22,819 bases of DNA from Nitrospirae bacterium GWC2_56_14 (lineage in GTDB: Bacteria > Nitrospirota > UBA9217). A program made the translations under genes and the position numbers. The stretch lies in contig MHDY01000001.1 in the NCBI GenBank assembly GCA_001803705.1, forward strand, positions 1-22,819. Reading direction: 5' to 3'. The notes under the pieces were generated by a model. The model had not been told where the DNA came from. It did not search any database and saw nothing but the letters and a program-made list of their open reading frames with translations. Below are positions 7,681 to 14,800 of the stretch, piece by piece. Within the stretch, counting starts at the first letter, position 1, and every line of letters begins with the position of its first letter.

Positions 7681-7759
7681 CACCCCACCGAACGTCCCCT
7701 TGGCAAGGGGAGCAATAATAACATGTAGCCCCTCCTTTCCAAGGAGGGGTTGGGGAGGT
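7681..7759. repeat. Palindromic dispersed element, copy 1 (CCCCTCCTT...AAGGAGGGG)
   Basis: This unit of about 80 bp has imperfect terminal inverted repeats (CACCCCACC / GGGGAGGT) and two internal hairpins: CCCCTTGGCAAGGGG at about 7696-7710 and CCCCTCC..GGAGGGG at 7729-7749. A second copy in the same orientation lies at 17964-18041. No coding capacity. It sits between the genes for V-ATPase subunits C and F. Confidence 0.85.
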
Positions 7760-7833
7760 AATTTTCATGCTCGTTATGTGGCGAAGGCTCACGAAGTTTT
7801 CGGAATGAATCAGCCACAGCCTGGCTGCAATCC

Positions 7834-8799
7834 TCAGGTGACCAATTCGTTCGCGAGCACATCCCGTTCCACGTTCTTGCCAAAGAACAGAATGCTCAGA
7901 TTCATGGCCTCAATCGAACAGCGCCAGAGGTAGTCCAGGATCGTTCCAACGCCAAGGGGATCCCTTCCCGCCTGTTTGAGATACTGTGTCGTCGTCCGAT
8001 ACAGGGCGTGTTCCACCTGCGAAGGGTCCTGCAGCTCGACCTTCACACCGGCATACTGCCGGACAAGCGCGCCAGCGGCCACGAGGTCCCTTTGCTCCTG
8101 GATCCGGACAAGCTGTTCCATGGGCAGACTGCCAAAGGCGATAAAATCGGGTGCGCTCACGGTCTCCTGCTGCACGGATACGGCAAGGCGCAGGAGATTG
8201 CGGGCATCGATCATACGCACCAGGAATGTTTTGATGAACGGGTGCAGCTTTTGCTGTACCGCATACTGAAGGAACTGGTTGGTCAATCCGCGTTCGACGC
8301 CCCGCAGGCCTTCATCGGCAAAAACGCGCGGCAAGTCGCCAAAAGACGGAGATAGTCTGCTGAAGATCCGGCTGATCGCGGCAACGGCCGCCGTACTATC
8401 TGGCGAGGACAGACAAACCTTGCGCAGTTCGTTCGAGAGCAGACTTTCTTCTAAAAGTTCCTCCAGGCGCGCCGATTTTCTGTCCTTCATCTGCCGAAGG
8501 CAGATACTTATGGTTCTGAGCTCGGCATACAGAAAAAAGAGGCTGAAAAGCTCCCGGAGACGTTCGTTCATCTGCCCGTATACCCAGCGATACTCTTTCA
8601 TCAAGCGCCGCCAGACCGCATCCGGCGACACCTCGACAACTCCCGATCGGGCGCGCGATGACAGGAGCGCGTCCAGCGGTGCCGCATCAAAGAGCAGTGT
8701 TTTCCAGTCCTTCAAAAGCCCGGCCCTCCTGCCCCTGATCCTGGACAGCAGGTATTCCGTTGGATACCCCCGGTCCGCAGGATCACGAAGAAGTTCCAT
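7834..8799 (-). CDS. atpC: V-type ATPase subunit C (rotor adaptor, d homologue)
   Basis: This 321-aa, mostly helical, soluble subunit couples the central stalk to the membrane K ring. It belongs to the AtpC/V-ATPase d family: the N-terminal YPTEYLLSRIRGRRAGLL, the middle FIKTFLVRMIDARNLLRLAVS (DxxNL motif), and the C-terminal DYLWRCSIEAMNLSILFFGKN..RDVLANELV are the recognisable family features. The usual length is 320-360. Its ATG has GAGG six bases upstream and lies within the end of the subunit E gene (17-bp overlap), implying translational coupling. Confidence 0.92.
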   Translation of the reverse strand: MELLRDPADRGYPTEYLLSRIRGRRAGLLKDWKTLLFDAAPLDALLSSRARSGVVEVSPDAVWRRLMKEYRWVYGQMNERLRELFSLFFLYAELRTISICLRQMKDRKSARLEELLEESLLSNELRKVCLSSPDSTAAVAAISRIFSRLSPSFGDLPRVFADEGLRGVERGLTNQFLQYAVQQKLHPFIKTFLVRMIDARNLLRLAVSVQQETVSAPDFIAFGSLPMEQLVRIQEQRDLVAAGALVRQYAGVKVELQDPSQVEHALYRTTTQYLKQAGRDPLGVGTILDYLWRCSIEAMNLSILFFGKNVERDVLANELVT

Positions 8800-9352
8800 G
8801 TGTGGCCTCTTTGATCATCTCCGGAAGCATGCTTTCCCATGCGCGCTCCAGCCGTTTTTCGCAGGTATTGACGACCGTCACCAGACCATCGTCACTGGTC
8901 ACTTCCAGCCCGCCCGAGATCTCTTCCCTTGCATCGATCTCCGCGTTGGGGAAACATGTCTTTGCACGCTCCACATCGTCGGGGTGCACTTTCACCCTTG
9001 TCCAGGTGAACCGGGGAAGCTCCTGAACGAGGGCCTGAAAAACAGCATCATACTCTCTCTCTCTCACCAGGCGAAGCCGGGAGGCTGCGATGGCATAAAG
9101 AAGGTCGGCAAGCTTTCTGTCCGCCGCAAGACGCAGGCCCCGCTCCTTACCGCGAGACCCCAGGAGTGCCTGCGAGCGGATCGATGCCACCCGGGCTGCC
9201 ATGAAACGGCCCGCCTCTTCCTTTGCCTGACCGATCTTTTGCGCGCAGGCTGCCCGGGCGTTATCGGCCTCTGCAGACGCTTCAGTCCAGACAGCGTCCA
9301 CCCGTTCGCTCGCCGCCGCTCGCAGCGACTCAATCAGTTCCTTGCATCCCAT
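8783..9352 (-). CDS. atpE: V-type ATPase subunit E (peripheral stalk)
   Basis: This 189-aa protein has an Ala/Glu/Arg-rich helical first half (about 1-95) suited to the long EG/EH peripheral-stalk coiled coil, and a globular C-terminal half. The C-terminal half contains the family features FTWTRVKVHPDDVERAKTCFP and ISGGLEVTSDDGLVTVVNTCEKRLERAWESMLPEM. Subunit E anchors the top of the A3B3 head to the stator. It starts one base after the stop of subunit K and overlaps subunit C, so it sits mid-operon under common control. Confidence 0.93.
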   Translation of the reverse strand: MGCKELIESLRAAASERVDAVWTEASAEADNARAACAQKIGQAKEEAGRFMAARVASIRSQALLGSRGKERGLRLAADRKLADLLYAIAASRLRLVREREYDAVFQALVQELPRFTWTRVKVHPDDVERAKTCFPNAEIDAREEISGGLEVTSDDGLVTVVNTCEKRLERAWESMLPEMIKEATHGTSS

Positions 9353-9353
9353 G

Positions 9354-9578
9354 TTATTTCACCGTAAAGAGGATCATGGTCGCCACCACGAATCCCAGGA
9401 TCACCATGGTCTCAGGGATCGCCACCAGGATCACGATGGTGCCGGTCAGCTCGGGCTTTTCAGCCAGCGTTCCTGCGCCGGCTGCGCCGATCCGCGACTG
9501 CGCCCAGGCCGTTGCAAGAGCGGGTATGCCGATGGCCAGGGCGGCACAAAATGCGATCAATACTTTTTCGTAGTTCAT
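9354..9578 (-). CDS. atpK: V-type ATPase subunit K (membrane rotor proteolipid)
   Basis: This 74-aa proteolipid has two transmembrane helices (about 6-28 and 46-71). It forms the rotating ion-carrying ring. The ion carboxylate is E56 in LVAIPETMVILGF, and the loop AEKPELTG matches the family. Q27 in helix 1 and T57 beside E56 occupy positions that ligand Na+ in sodium-specific c/K rings. The spacing from the loop proline (P42) to E56 is 14, as in archaeal/V-type K. Size is the 8-kDa form, not the 16-kDa duplicated form of E. hirae NtpK. A strong AAGGAGGT lies just upstream of the ATG, as expected for the highest-copy subunit. Confidence 0.94.
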   Translation of the reverse strand: MNYEKVLIAFCAALAIGIPALATAWAQSRIGAAGAGTLAEKPELTGTIVILVAIPETMVILGFVVATMILFTVK

Positions 9579-9620
9579 AAGACCTCCTTTTTTTTAAACA
9601 TGGACAAGACTGAACCATTT

Positions 9621-9712
9621 TTGCCACGAAGACTCGAAGACACGAAGAAATACTAGAACCTGTTTAATTCTTAATTCAAACGCTACCTTTGTGTCTTCGT
9701 GCCTTCGTGGCA
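9621..9712. repeat. Inverted repeat of the ACGAAGACACGAAG family inside the operon
   Basis: GCCACGAAGACTCGAAGACA (from 9623) faces TTTGTGTCTTCGTGCC and TTCGTGGCA (9688-9712), separated by about 40 nt. It can form a long hairpin in the mRNA between subunit I and subunit K. Same family as 2122-2219. Confidence 0.8.
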
Positions 9713-9751
9713 GAATTATTGTTATCATTTTGCCTGAATTATTTTCAGTAA

Positions 9752-11632
9752 CTACGTCTTCTTCAACGGAGCGAACTTCTTTCCTCCGTGTTCAATGAAC
9801 TTGCTGAAAAACTCCACATAGTGGAGCCTCAACGAGTGAATGGTCGGTGAAAAAACGCCAAGAATGATGTTCAGCAAATGGATCAATCCGGCCACTGCGA
9901 CACCTGTTACCACATCGCCCGTCACCCCCGCGAGATTGTTCGCGACAAAGGCAAGCAGCACGGAGGTGAGCCCGATCGCCGCGATACGAACATAGGAAAT
10001 GATATTGCCGATGCTTTTCAGGAGTTCCAGCGGCGCCAGCAGGCCGCCGGTGAAAAAAAGGAACGGCGTGAGGAACAGGATCGAAAGAACAACGGGGCGC
10101 GCCAGCACCAGGGGGAAATATCCGAACAAGGACGCGATGATCACGATAAGAAATACGATAATGACGACGCTGAGCGCCTTGTAGGCCGCTTCTTTCATGA
10201 TCTTGTGCTTGAACGCATTCATGGCGCCCAGGATCAGGCCGAGGATGATATGGGCGACGCCCACGGCAACGGAGAAGGCGAGCATGGGCACAATGGCCGT
10301 GCGGCGCTCCATGCAGAGCGGTTCCATATGAAAGAGCCGTTCAGGCAGATCGCCGAAGAATTCACCGAAGAGTATCCCGAAAAAAGCCGAATAGGCCGAA
10401 GCGATCATCAGGATCTTGGCGCCGTCCCTGACCGGTCCCTGGTGACGGTTCTTTTTCAGCAGGACGAATGCCAGCGTGCCGAGCACCAGGGCATATCCCG
10501 CGTCACCCAGGATCATGCCGAAAAAGATGGGGAAGAATATCCCGATGAACGGCGTGGGATCGTAGGAGGTATATGCCGGCAGCGGCAGCAGCCCCGTAAA
10601 CAGCTCAAAGGGCTTGAAGTAGGGCGGGTTCTTCAGGACGATCGGCACCTGTTCGAGGTCCTCTTCGTGCATCTCCTTCTCCTCGACCATGACCCTGGCG
10701 CCGAAATCGTCGCGCAGCCTTTGTTTGAGCCGCGGAAGGTCTTCCGACTGCATCCATCCATGGATGAAAAAACACATGCGGGTCTCGAACGCGTATGCCG
10801 TGGTGTTGAGCAGTGAGAGGCGGTCGTCGATCCATTCCTTCACACGCTGGTAGATCGGCACCCAACGCCGGGTGAACCTCGCCAGTTCCGCGTCGATCGC
10901 CTGGATCTCCCGGAGCACCTGATCGGCCCGTTTTTTCACAAAGGTCACTTTCTCGGGAAACGTCAGTTTGCCGAAGGATTCGGGGAACGTGAGCTCGGGA
11001 ACGTGTTCGTCGCTCAGGGATTTCTTTACCTTGTCGGAGGCGGTCTTTTCCACCGTGATGAGCCCCACCAGGGTGCCGTCCTCCGCCGGTTCGGTCTGGA
11101 GCTCGTATTTCCAGTTCGTAATTCTCGACAAGGCCTCGCGCAGGTGTCCGACCATGTCGGGTTCACGGATCGTCAGTCCGATAAAATCAAGGTCCGGGGT
11201 TTCCGCCGTGGTCTGGACGAGCGACGCAAGGGCATTGAGAAATATGGAGTAGCGGCCCAGTTCGGCCCGTTCTTTGACCAGAACCTCCCGCCGTTTGGAC
11301 AGGTCCGTCGCGCTCTCCCGGTGCCGGTCTATGGTCTTGGATACCGTATCAAGAATTGAAACGGGTTCGATATAGCTTTTCCGTACTGCAAGCGCGGGCA
11401 GTTCCGCGAAGAGCAGTTCGATCTTCTGCCGCAGTTCTTCGAGGAATAAGCGTTCAAAAACGGTCTTCTCGTCCAGCATGAACGAGCGCACGTCCTTTTC
11501 CCATTCCTTTTCGATGAACCCCACTGTCGCCGGTTCGATCTGGAATATGCCCAATTCGCGCAACAGGGCCAGGACCCCCTGCAACAGGGGCTTTTCGCCG
11601 ACGATCTCGATCTTGGACATTCTGACTATCAT
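9752..11632 (-). CDS. atpI: V-type ATPase subunit I (membrane stator, a homologue)
   Basis: This 626-aa protein has a soluble N-terminal half (1-340) with coiled-coil stretches, binding the peripheral stalks, and a C-terminal half with about seven to eight membrane helices from residue 356 on. FFGMILGDAGYALVLG (370-385) is a family signature. The essential proton/sodium-path arginine is R549 in ISYVRIAAIGL. HSLRLHYVEFFSKF (599-612) is the conserved last-helix motif. The ATG at 11630-11632 overlaps the stop of subunit H by four bases (ATGA), so the two are translationally coupled; an alternative ATG lies four codons in. It acts as the stator half-channels for the K ring. Confidence 0.96.
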   Translation of the reverse strand: MIVRMSKIEIVGEKPLLQGVLALLRELGIFQIEPATVGFIEKEWEKDVRSFMLDEKTVFERLFLEELRQKIELLFAELPALAVRKSYIEPVSILDTVSKTIDRHRESATDLSKRREVLVKERAELGRYSIFLNALASLVQTTAETPDLDFIGLTIREPDMVGHLREALSRITNWKYELQTEPAEDGTLVGLITVEKTASDKVKKSLSDEHVPELTFPESFGKLTFPEKVTFVKKRADQVLREIQAIDAELARFTRRWVPIYQRVKEWIDDRLSLLNTTAYAFETRMCFFIHGWMQSEDLPRLKQRLRDDFGARVMVEEKEMHEEDLEQVPIVLKNPPYFKPFELFTGLLPLPAYTSYDPTPFIGIFFPIFFGMILGDAGYALVLGTLAFVLLKKNRHQGPVRDGAKILMIASAYSAFFGILFGEFFGDLPERLFHMEPLCMERRTAIVPMLAFSVAVGVAHIILGLILGAMNAFKHKIMKEAAYKALSVVIIVFLIVIIASLFGYFPLVLARPVVLSILFLTPFLFFTGGLLAPLELLKSIGNIISYVRIAAIGLTSVLLAFVANNLAGVTGDVVTGVAVAGLIHLLNIILGVFSPTIHSLRLHYVEFFSKFIEHGGKKFAPLKKT

Positions 11633-11949
11633 GAGGACCCCGGGAGTATGGTCCGGATGTACTTGTCCACAACCGCCTGCAACAGTGCCCGGTCCAGGTG
11701 GTCCCTTTGCTCGACCAAGGCCGCCGCAGCGCTCAAACTCGACGCGGCGCTCTCTTCCGCCTCTTTTCTCGCCTGGTCCTCCGCCGCTGCAAGAGAATTC
11801 TTGATCAGCTCTTCTTCCCGGACAAGCTCGTCAGCGCACTCCTTCTTCACCTTCGCGAGCCAATCGCGCGCCTTTTCCTGCTCCCTGTCAAGGCACTTTT
11901 GGATCTCCCGCTCTACATCGATGACCTCGCTCAGAATATTGTTGTCCAT
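11629..11949 (-). CDS. atpH: V-type ATPase subunit H/G-like peripheral stalk protein
   Basis: This 106-aa protein is almost entirely predicted coiled coil, rich in Glu, Lys, Ala and Arg (EIQKCLDREQEKARDWLAKVKKE, then AAEDQARKEAEESAASSLSAA). It ends in a helix resembling the family (LLQAVVDKYIRTIL). The position, first in a V-type operon and overlapping subunit I by four bases, matches ntpF of E. hirae and atpH/G of other V/A-ATPases. It would pair with subunit E to form the peripheral stalk. Sequence alone would give only 'coiled coil'; context makes the call. The ATG lies six bases after an extended -10 element. Confidence 0.85.
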   Translation of the reverse strand: MDNNILSEVIDVEREIQKCLDREQEKARDWLAKVKKECADELVREEELIKNSLAAAEDQARKEAEESAASSLSAAAALVEQRDHLDRALLQAVVDKYIRTILPGSS

Positions 11950-11955
11950 ACGTCC

Positions 11956-11964
11956 ATTGTATCA
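11956..11964 (-). promoter_or_regulatory. Extended -10 promoter candidate for the V-ATPase operon
   Basis: On the minus strand TGATACAAT reads as an extended -10 (TGnTACAAT) ending six bases before the first ATG of the operon. No good -35 is present at 16-18 bp. The expected start would be at or next to the AUG. Confidence 0.45.
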
Positions 11965-12119
11965 AAAAAAATTGTACCTATTCGGCATTTTTCGATCCGG
12001 AAGGCTTCATACCCGAGAGTAGTTGCGAAAAATGATACATTTTGGCAGAACCACGTGCAACATTTTGATCCCCTTCTGGAAATTGCGGTTATAGCTCGAT
12101 AAACCGGCAAAAGATATAT

Positions 12120-12135
12120 GGTACGTTCTGCTCAT
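12120..12135 (+). promoter_or_regulatory. Shared 16-mer upstream of VOC gene (GGTACGTTCTGCTCAT)
   Basis: The sequence matches 15 of 16 bases of the one at 12875-12890, upstream of the multiheme cytochrome gene. It ends five bases before the candidate -35 at 12141. A regulator site or short repeat is possible. Confidence 0.35.
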
Positions 12136-12140
12136 AATAC

Positions 12141-12168
12141 TTGCAATAACCCCCGCGTGCGGTAAAAT
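12141..12168 (+). promoter_or_regulatory. Sigma70-type promoter for the VOC gene
   Basis: TTGCAA (12141-12146), a 16-bp spacer and TAAAAT (12163-12168), followed by a short leader with AGGAGG before the ATG. Confidence 0.5.
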
Positions 12169-12190
12169 GTTTTCATTATAAAGGAGGCAT

Positions 12191-12781
12191 ATGATGATAC
12201 AGTATAGCGGTGTGAACCACCTGGCAATGGCTACGGGCAATATGGACGACACCATTCGCTTCTGGCGCGATCTGCTGGGTATGCGCATGGTCGCCGGAAT
12301 GGGCCAGCCCGGGTACCGGCACTATTTTTTCGAGATATCGGACCGTGATATGATAGCTTTTTTTGAATGGCCGGGCATTGTGCCCTCACCTGAAAAAGAA
12401 CATGGACGTCCTGTCTCAGGTCCATTCATGTTCGATCATGTTTCCTTCGGCGTAAAGAACGATGATAATCTTTGGGCGCTGAAGGACAGACTTACTGCCA
12501 CCGGGATCTGGGTATCGGAAGTGATCGACCACGGGTTCATACACTCCATCTATACTTTTGATCCCAACGGCATCCCGATCGAGTTCAGCAGACCGGTCGA
12601 CAATCTCGATCCGCGCAGCACGCCGTTCATGGCCGATCGGGACCCGGTGAAAACAGCGCTTGAAGGGTCCGAACCGCAGTATGAGAAATGGCCCGTGGTC
12701 GCAAGACCGACACCGAAGGAAGAGAGGACCGTTTACCCCGGAGCCGGCAGCGAACTGTTTCACGGAAAGAAAAAAGAGTGA
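12191..12781 (+). CDS. VOC-superfamily (glyoxalase/dioxygenase-like) metalloprotein
   Basis: This 196-aa cytoplasmic protein has two beta-alpha-beta-beta-beta modules of the vicinal-oxygen-chelate fold. Likely metal ligands, one per expected strand, are H10 (VNHLAMAT), E59 (MIAFFEW), H83 (FDHVSFGV) and E131 (IPIEFS), which is the H/E/H/E pattern of glyoxalase I and related enzymes. The C-terminal 55 residues are a Pro/Glu-rich extension beyond the fold. The substrate is unknown: lactoylglutathione lyase, a dioxygenase or a resistance protein are all possible. AGGAGG lies three bases before the first ATG and six before a second, in-frame ATG at 12194, which may be the true start. It is divergent from the V-ATPase operon. 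Confidence 0.85.
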   Translation: MMIQYSGVNHLAMATGNMDDTIRFWRDLLGMRMVAGMGQPGYRHYFFEISDRDMIAFFEWPGIVPSPEKEHGRPVSGPFMFDHVSFGVKNDDNLWALKDRLTATGIWVSEVIDHGFIHSIYTFDPNGIPIEFSRPVDNLDPRSTPFMADRDPVKTALEGSEPQYEKWPVVARPTPKEERTVYPGAGSELFHGKKKE

Positions 12782-12874
12782 TGATAATGACCGCATCAAA
12801 TAAATGTTGAAGAGAAGTCCAATAGCTGATCTCTGCGGGATATCATCCGCGTGCCCCGCGATGGCCCCTGAATA

Positions 12875-12890
12875 GGTACGTTTTGCTCAT
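12875..12890 (+). promoter_or_regulatory. Shared 16-mer upstream of multiheme cytochrome gene
   Basis: GGTACGTTTTGCTCAT differs by one base from the 16-mer at 12120-12135. It lies about 90 bp upstream of the -35 for the cytochrome gene, in an otherwise featureless 233-bp gap. Confidence 0.35.
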
Positions 12891-12980
12891 GCACCTGCTC
12901 CGAATATCAACGATTCCATCACGTTGCCGCAATTCGCATGGTTTCAGGACCACGACCGCTACATTTATCCTGAGCCAGCC

Positions 12981-13008
12981 TTGACAAGCACCGGTTCTTT
13001 GATACACT
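12981..13008 (+). promoter_or_regulatory. Sigma70-type promoter for the cytochrome operon
   Basis: TTGACA (12981-12986), a 16-bp spacer and TACACT (13003-13008), with TGA just before the -10 (extended -10 character). The predicted start falls at the ATG at 13015. No Shine-Dalgarno precedes that ATG. Confidence 0.7.
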
Positions 13009-13014
13009 AGATGC

Positions 13015-13980
13015 ATGAACCTACCCCTCTTGATCACCACGATCGCATTCCTGCTGTTATCTTCCCACGCGTCTGCAAAGGAAGACTGTTATGACTGCCA
13101 TGGGCAACAAGGCGGCCGCACCTACGTGAACAAGGATGCCCTGGTGCAGTCGGTCCATGGCAAGATCGCCTGCGATAAGTGCCACCTCAATATCGCGCCC
13201 TACCCTCACGGGACCGTATCCAAGGTCAATTGCGGCATCTGCCATTTCCTGGGCCGCGACGGCGCTCCTAAGGAACAGGCCGCGGAATACAAGCTGAGCG
13301 TTCATGGACTCGCGGCCGGCAAGGGAACAATGGCCCCGACGTGCCAGACCTGCCATGGCGGGCATGCGATCTACCGGTCTGCTGATCCCCGGTCTTCGAC
13401 CAGCAGGGAGAAGATCCCGGCCCTCTGCGGCCGGTGCCATGCGGCCGAGCTCGGTGTCTACGAAAAAAGCATCCATGGCACGCTCCTCCTCAAAAACAAC
13501 GTGAGCAGCGCCCCGACCTGTTTCGACTGTCATATGGAGCACCGCATTCCGAGCGCCTCGGAAGCAAAATGGAAACTGTCGCTGGTCAGCAAATGCGGCA
13601 CCTGCCATCCCGAAGAAATGGACACGTACCACAAGACCTACCACGGCAAAGTTACCCGTCTCGGATATACGACCATCGCCATGTGCTGGGACTGCCACGG
13701 TTCGCATGACATCCTGCCGCAGAATGACCCTGCTTCCACGCTGTCGTCAAAGAATCTGCTCTCCACCTGTGCAAAGTGCCACCCCGGCGCAACAGAGAGC
13801 TTTACTAAATTTTACGCACATGCCGAGGAAACGAACCGGGCAAAGTACCCGGTCCTGTACTACACCTTTCTGTTCATGACCCTGCTGCTCATCGGAACCT
13901 TTGCCTTCTTCCTGACCCACACGTTCCTGTGGGCGTACCGCGCCTTAAAAGAGCGGATACAGAAAAAAGGAGGGATGTAA
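13015..13980 (+). CDS. Periplasmic nine-heme c-type cytochrome with C-terminal anchor
   Basis: This 321-aa protein has a signal peptide (1-20, LPLLITTIAFLLLSSHASA), nine CxxCH heme c sites (starting at C25, C53, C73, C110, C138, C169, C194, C224 and C252) and a C-terminal membrane helix (about 279-303) with a short basic cytoplasmic tail. Four 'HG' histidines (H48, H97, H154 and H210), spaced 49-57 residues apart, look like distal heme ligands in a repeated architecture. It should accept electrons in the periplasm from the adjacent cytochrome b. The next gene's Shine-Dalgarno overlaps its 3' end. I cannot name its terminal acceptor or its family beyond multiheme cytochrome c (NapC/NrfH-like or cytochrome c7/c554-like). 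Confidence 0.92.
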   Translation: MNLPLLITTIAFLLLSSHASAKEDCYDCHGQQGGRTYVNKDALVQSVHGKIACDKCHLNIAPYPHGTVSKVNCGICHFLGRDGAPKEQAAEYKLSVHGLAAGKGTMAPTCQTCHGGHAIYRSADPRSSTSREKIPALCGRCHAAELGVYEKSIHGTLLLKNNVSSAPTCFDCHMEHRIPSASEAKWKLSLVSKCGTCHPEEMDTYHKTYHGKVTRLGYTTIAMCWDCHGSHDILPQNDPASTLSSKNLLSTCAKCHPGATESFTKFYAHAEETNRAKYPVLYYTFLFMTLLLIGTFAFFLTHTFLWAYRALKERIQKKGGM

Positions 13981-13982
13981 AC

Positions 13983-14798
13983 ATGGCACTGGTAAAAAGG
14001 TTCAACGCCTATCACCGGATACTGCATGTGGTCATAGCGATAAGCTTTATCGGCCTGGTCGCATCCGGCATGCCGATCAAATACGCCCAGGCGCCCTGGG
14101 CCGCGTGGCTGGCGACACTTCTCGGGGGATACACCGGAGCGGCCCTGGTCCATCGCATCTGCGCCGCCATCACTTTCGGCTATTTCGCGGCGCATATCGG
14201 CTATGTACTGTACGACATCGCCATTGTCAGAAAATTCAAGTTCAACATCCTGGGGCCGGAATCCATGGTACCCTGGCTGAAAGACCTTCAGGACATTATC
14301 AGCAACTTCAAGTGGTTCTTCGGCAAAGGCCCCCGCCCGCAGCTGGACCATTGGACCTACTGGGAAAAGTTCGATTACTGGGCGGTGTTCTGGGGCGTGG
14401 GAATGATCGGCGTCTCCGGACTGTTCCTGTGGTTCCCCGTGTTCTTCGGCCAGTTCTTCCCCGGCTGGGCCTTTAACATAGCAACCGTCATTCACAGCGA
14501 CGAAGCGCTTTTGGCGGCCGGGTTCATTTTCACGATCCACTTTTTCAACACCCATATGCGGCCGGAAAAGTTCCCCATGGATCCGGTCATCTTCACCGGA
14601 AATATGACGCTCGAAGAACTGAAGCATGAACGGCCCCTCGAATATCAGCGCCTCGCCAATGAGAACAAGCTGGACCAGTACGCGACTGAAGCCCAGGCCT
14701 CCTGGATCACCGATGCGGGCATCATCTTCGGGTTCCTGACGGTCCTCATCGGTTTTGCTCTGCTGGTGCTGATCATTCTCGGGCAGTTCGTGTATTAA
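13983..14798 (+). CDS. Di-heme cytochrome b, quinol-oxidising type
   Basis: This 271-aa integral membrane protein has about four to five helices (about 14-32, 53-80, 133-158, 172-190 and 246-270). Histidines positioned for heme b are H15, H57, H71, H171, H186 and H191, the last three in IHSDEALLAAGFIFTIHFFNTH. That pattern belongs to the cytochrome b subunits of formate dehydrogenase-, thiosulfate reductase- and multiheme-linked quinol dehydrogenases. It probably oxidises menaquinol and passes electrons to the nine-heme cytochrome encoded two bases upstream. The ATG at 13983 is set by GGAGGG eight bases earlier. An in-frame GTG 18 codons upstream would overlap the previous gene and lacks support. 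Confidence 0.88.
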   Translation: MALVKRFNAYHRILHVVIAISFIGLVASGMPIKYAQAPWAAWLATLLGGYTGAALVHRICAAITFGYFAAHIGYVLYDIAIVRKFKFNILGPESMVPWLKDLQDIISNFKWFFGKGPRPQLDHWTYWEKFDYWAVFWGVGMIGVSGLFLWFPVFFGQFFPGWAFNIATVIHSDEALLAAGFIFTIHFFNTHMRPEKFPMDPVIFTGNMTLEELKHERPLEYQRLANENKLDQYATEAQASWITDAGIIFGFLTVLIGFALLVLIILGQFVY

Positions 14799-14800
14799 CC

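Noticed and set aside
9878..10816. Plus-strand open frame of 312 codons opposite subunit I
   Set aside because: Its translation is a run of charged Asp/Glu/Arg/Gln residues, the usual antisense image of a membrane protein gene. No ribosome site or family was seen.
12033..12053. TTTTGGCAGAACCACGTGCAA as a sigma54 site
   Set aside because: The GG-GC spacing is 11, one too many, and no enhancer-type site or fitting gene start follows.
12119..12135. Possible sigma54 promoter in TGGTACGTTCTGCTCAT
   Set aside because: Only eight bases separate the GG and GC elements. Sigma54 needs ten, and the copy at 12875-12890 has the same short spacing.
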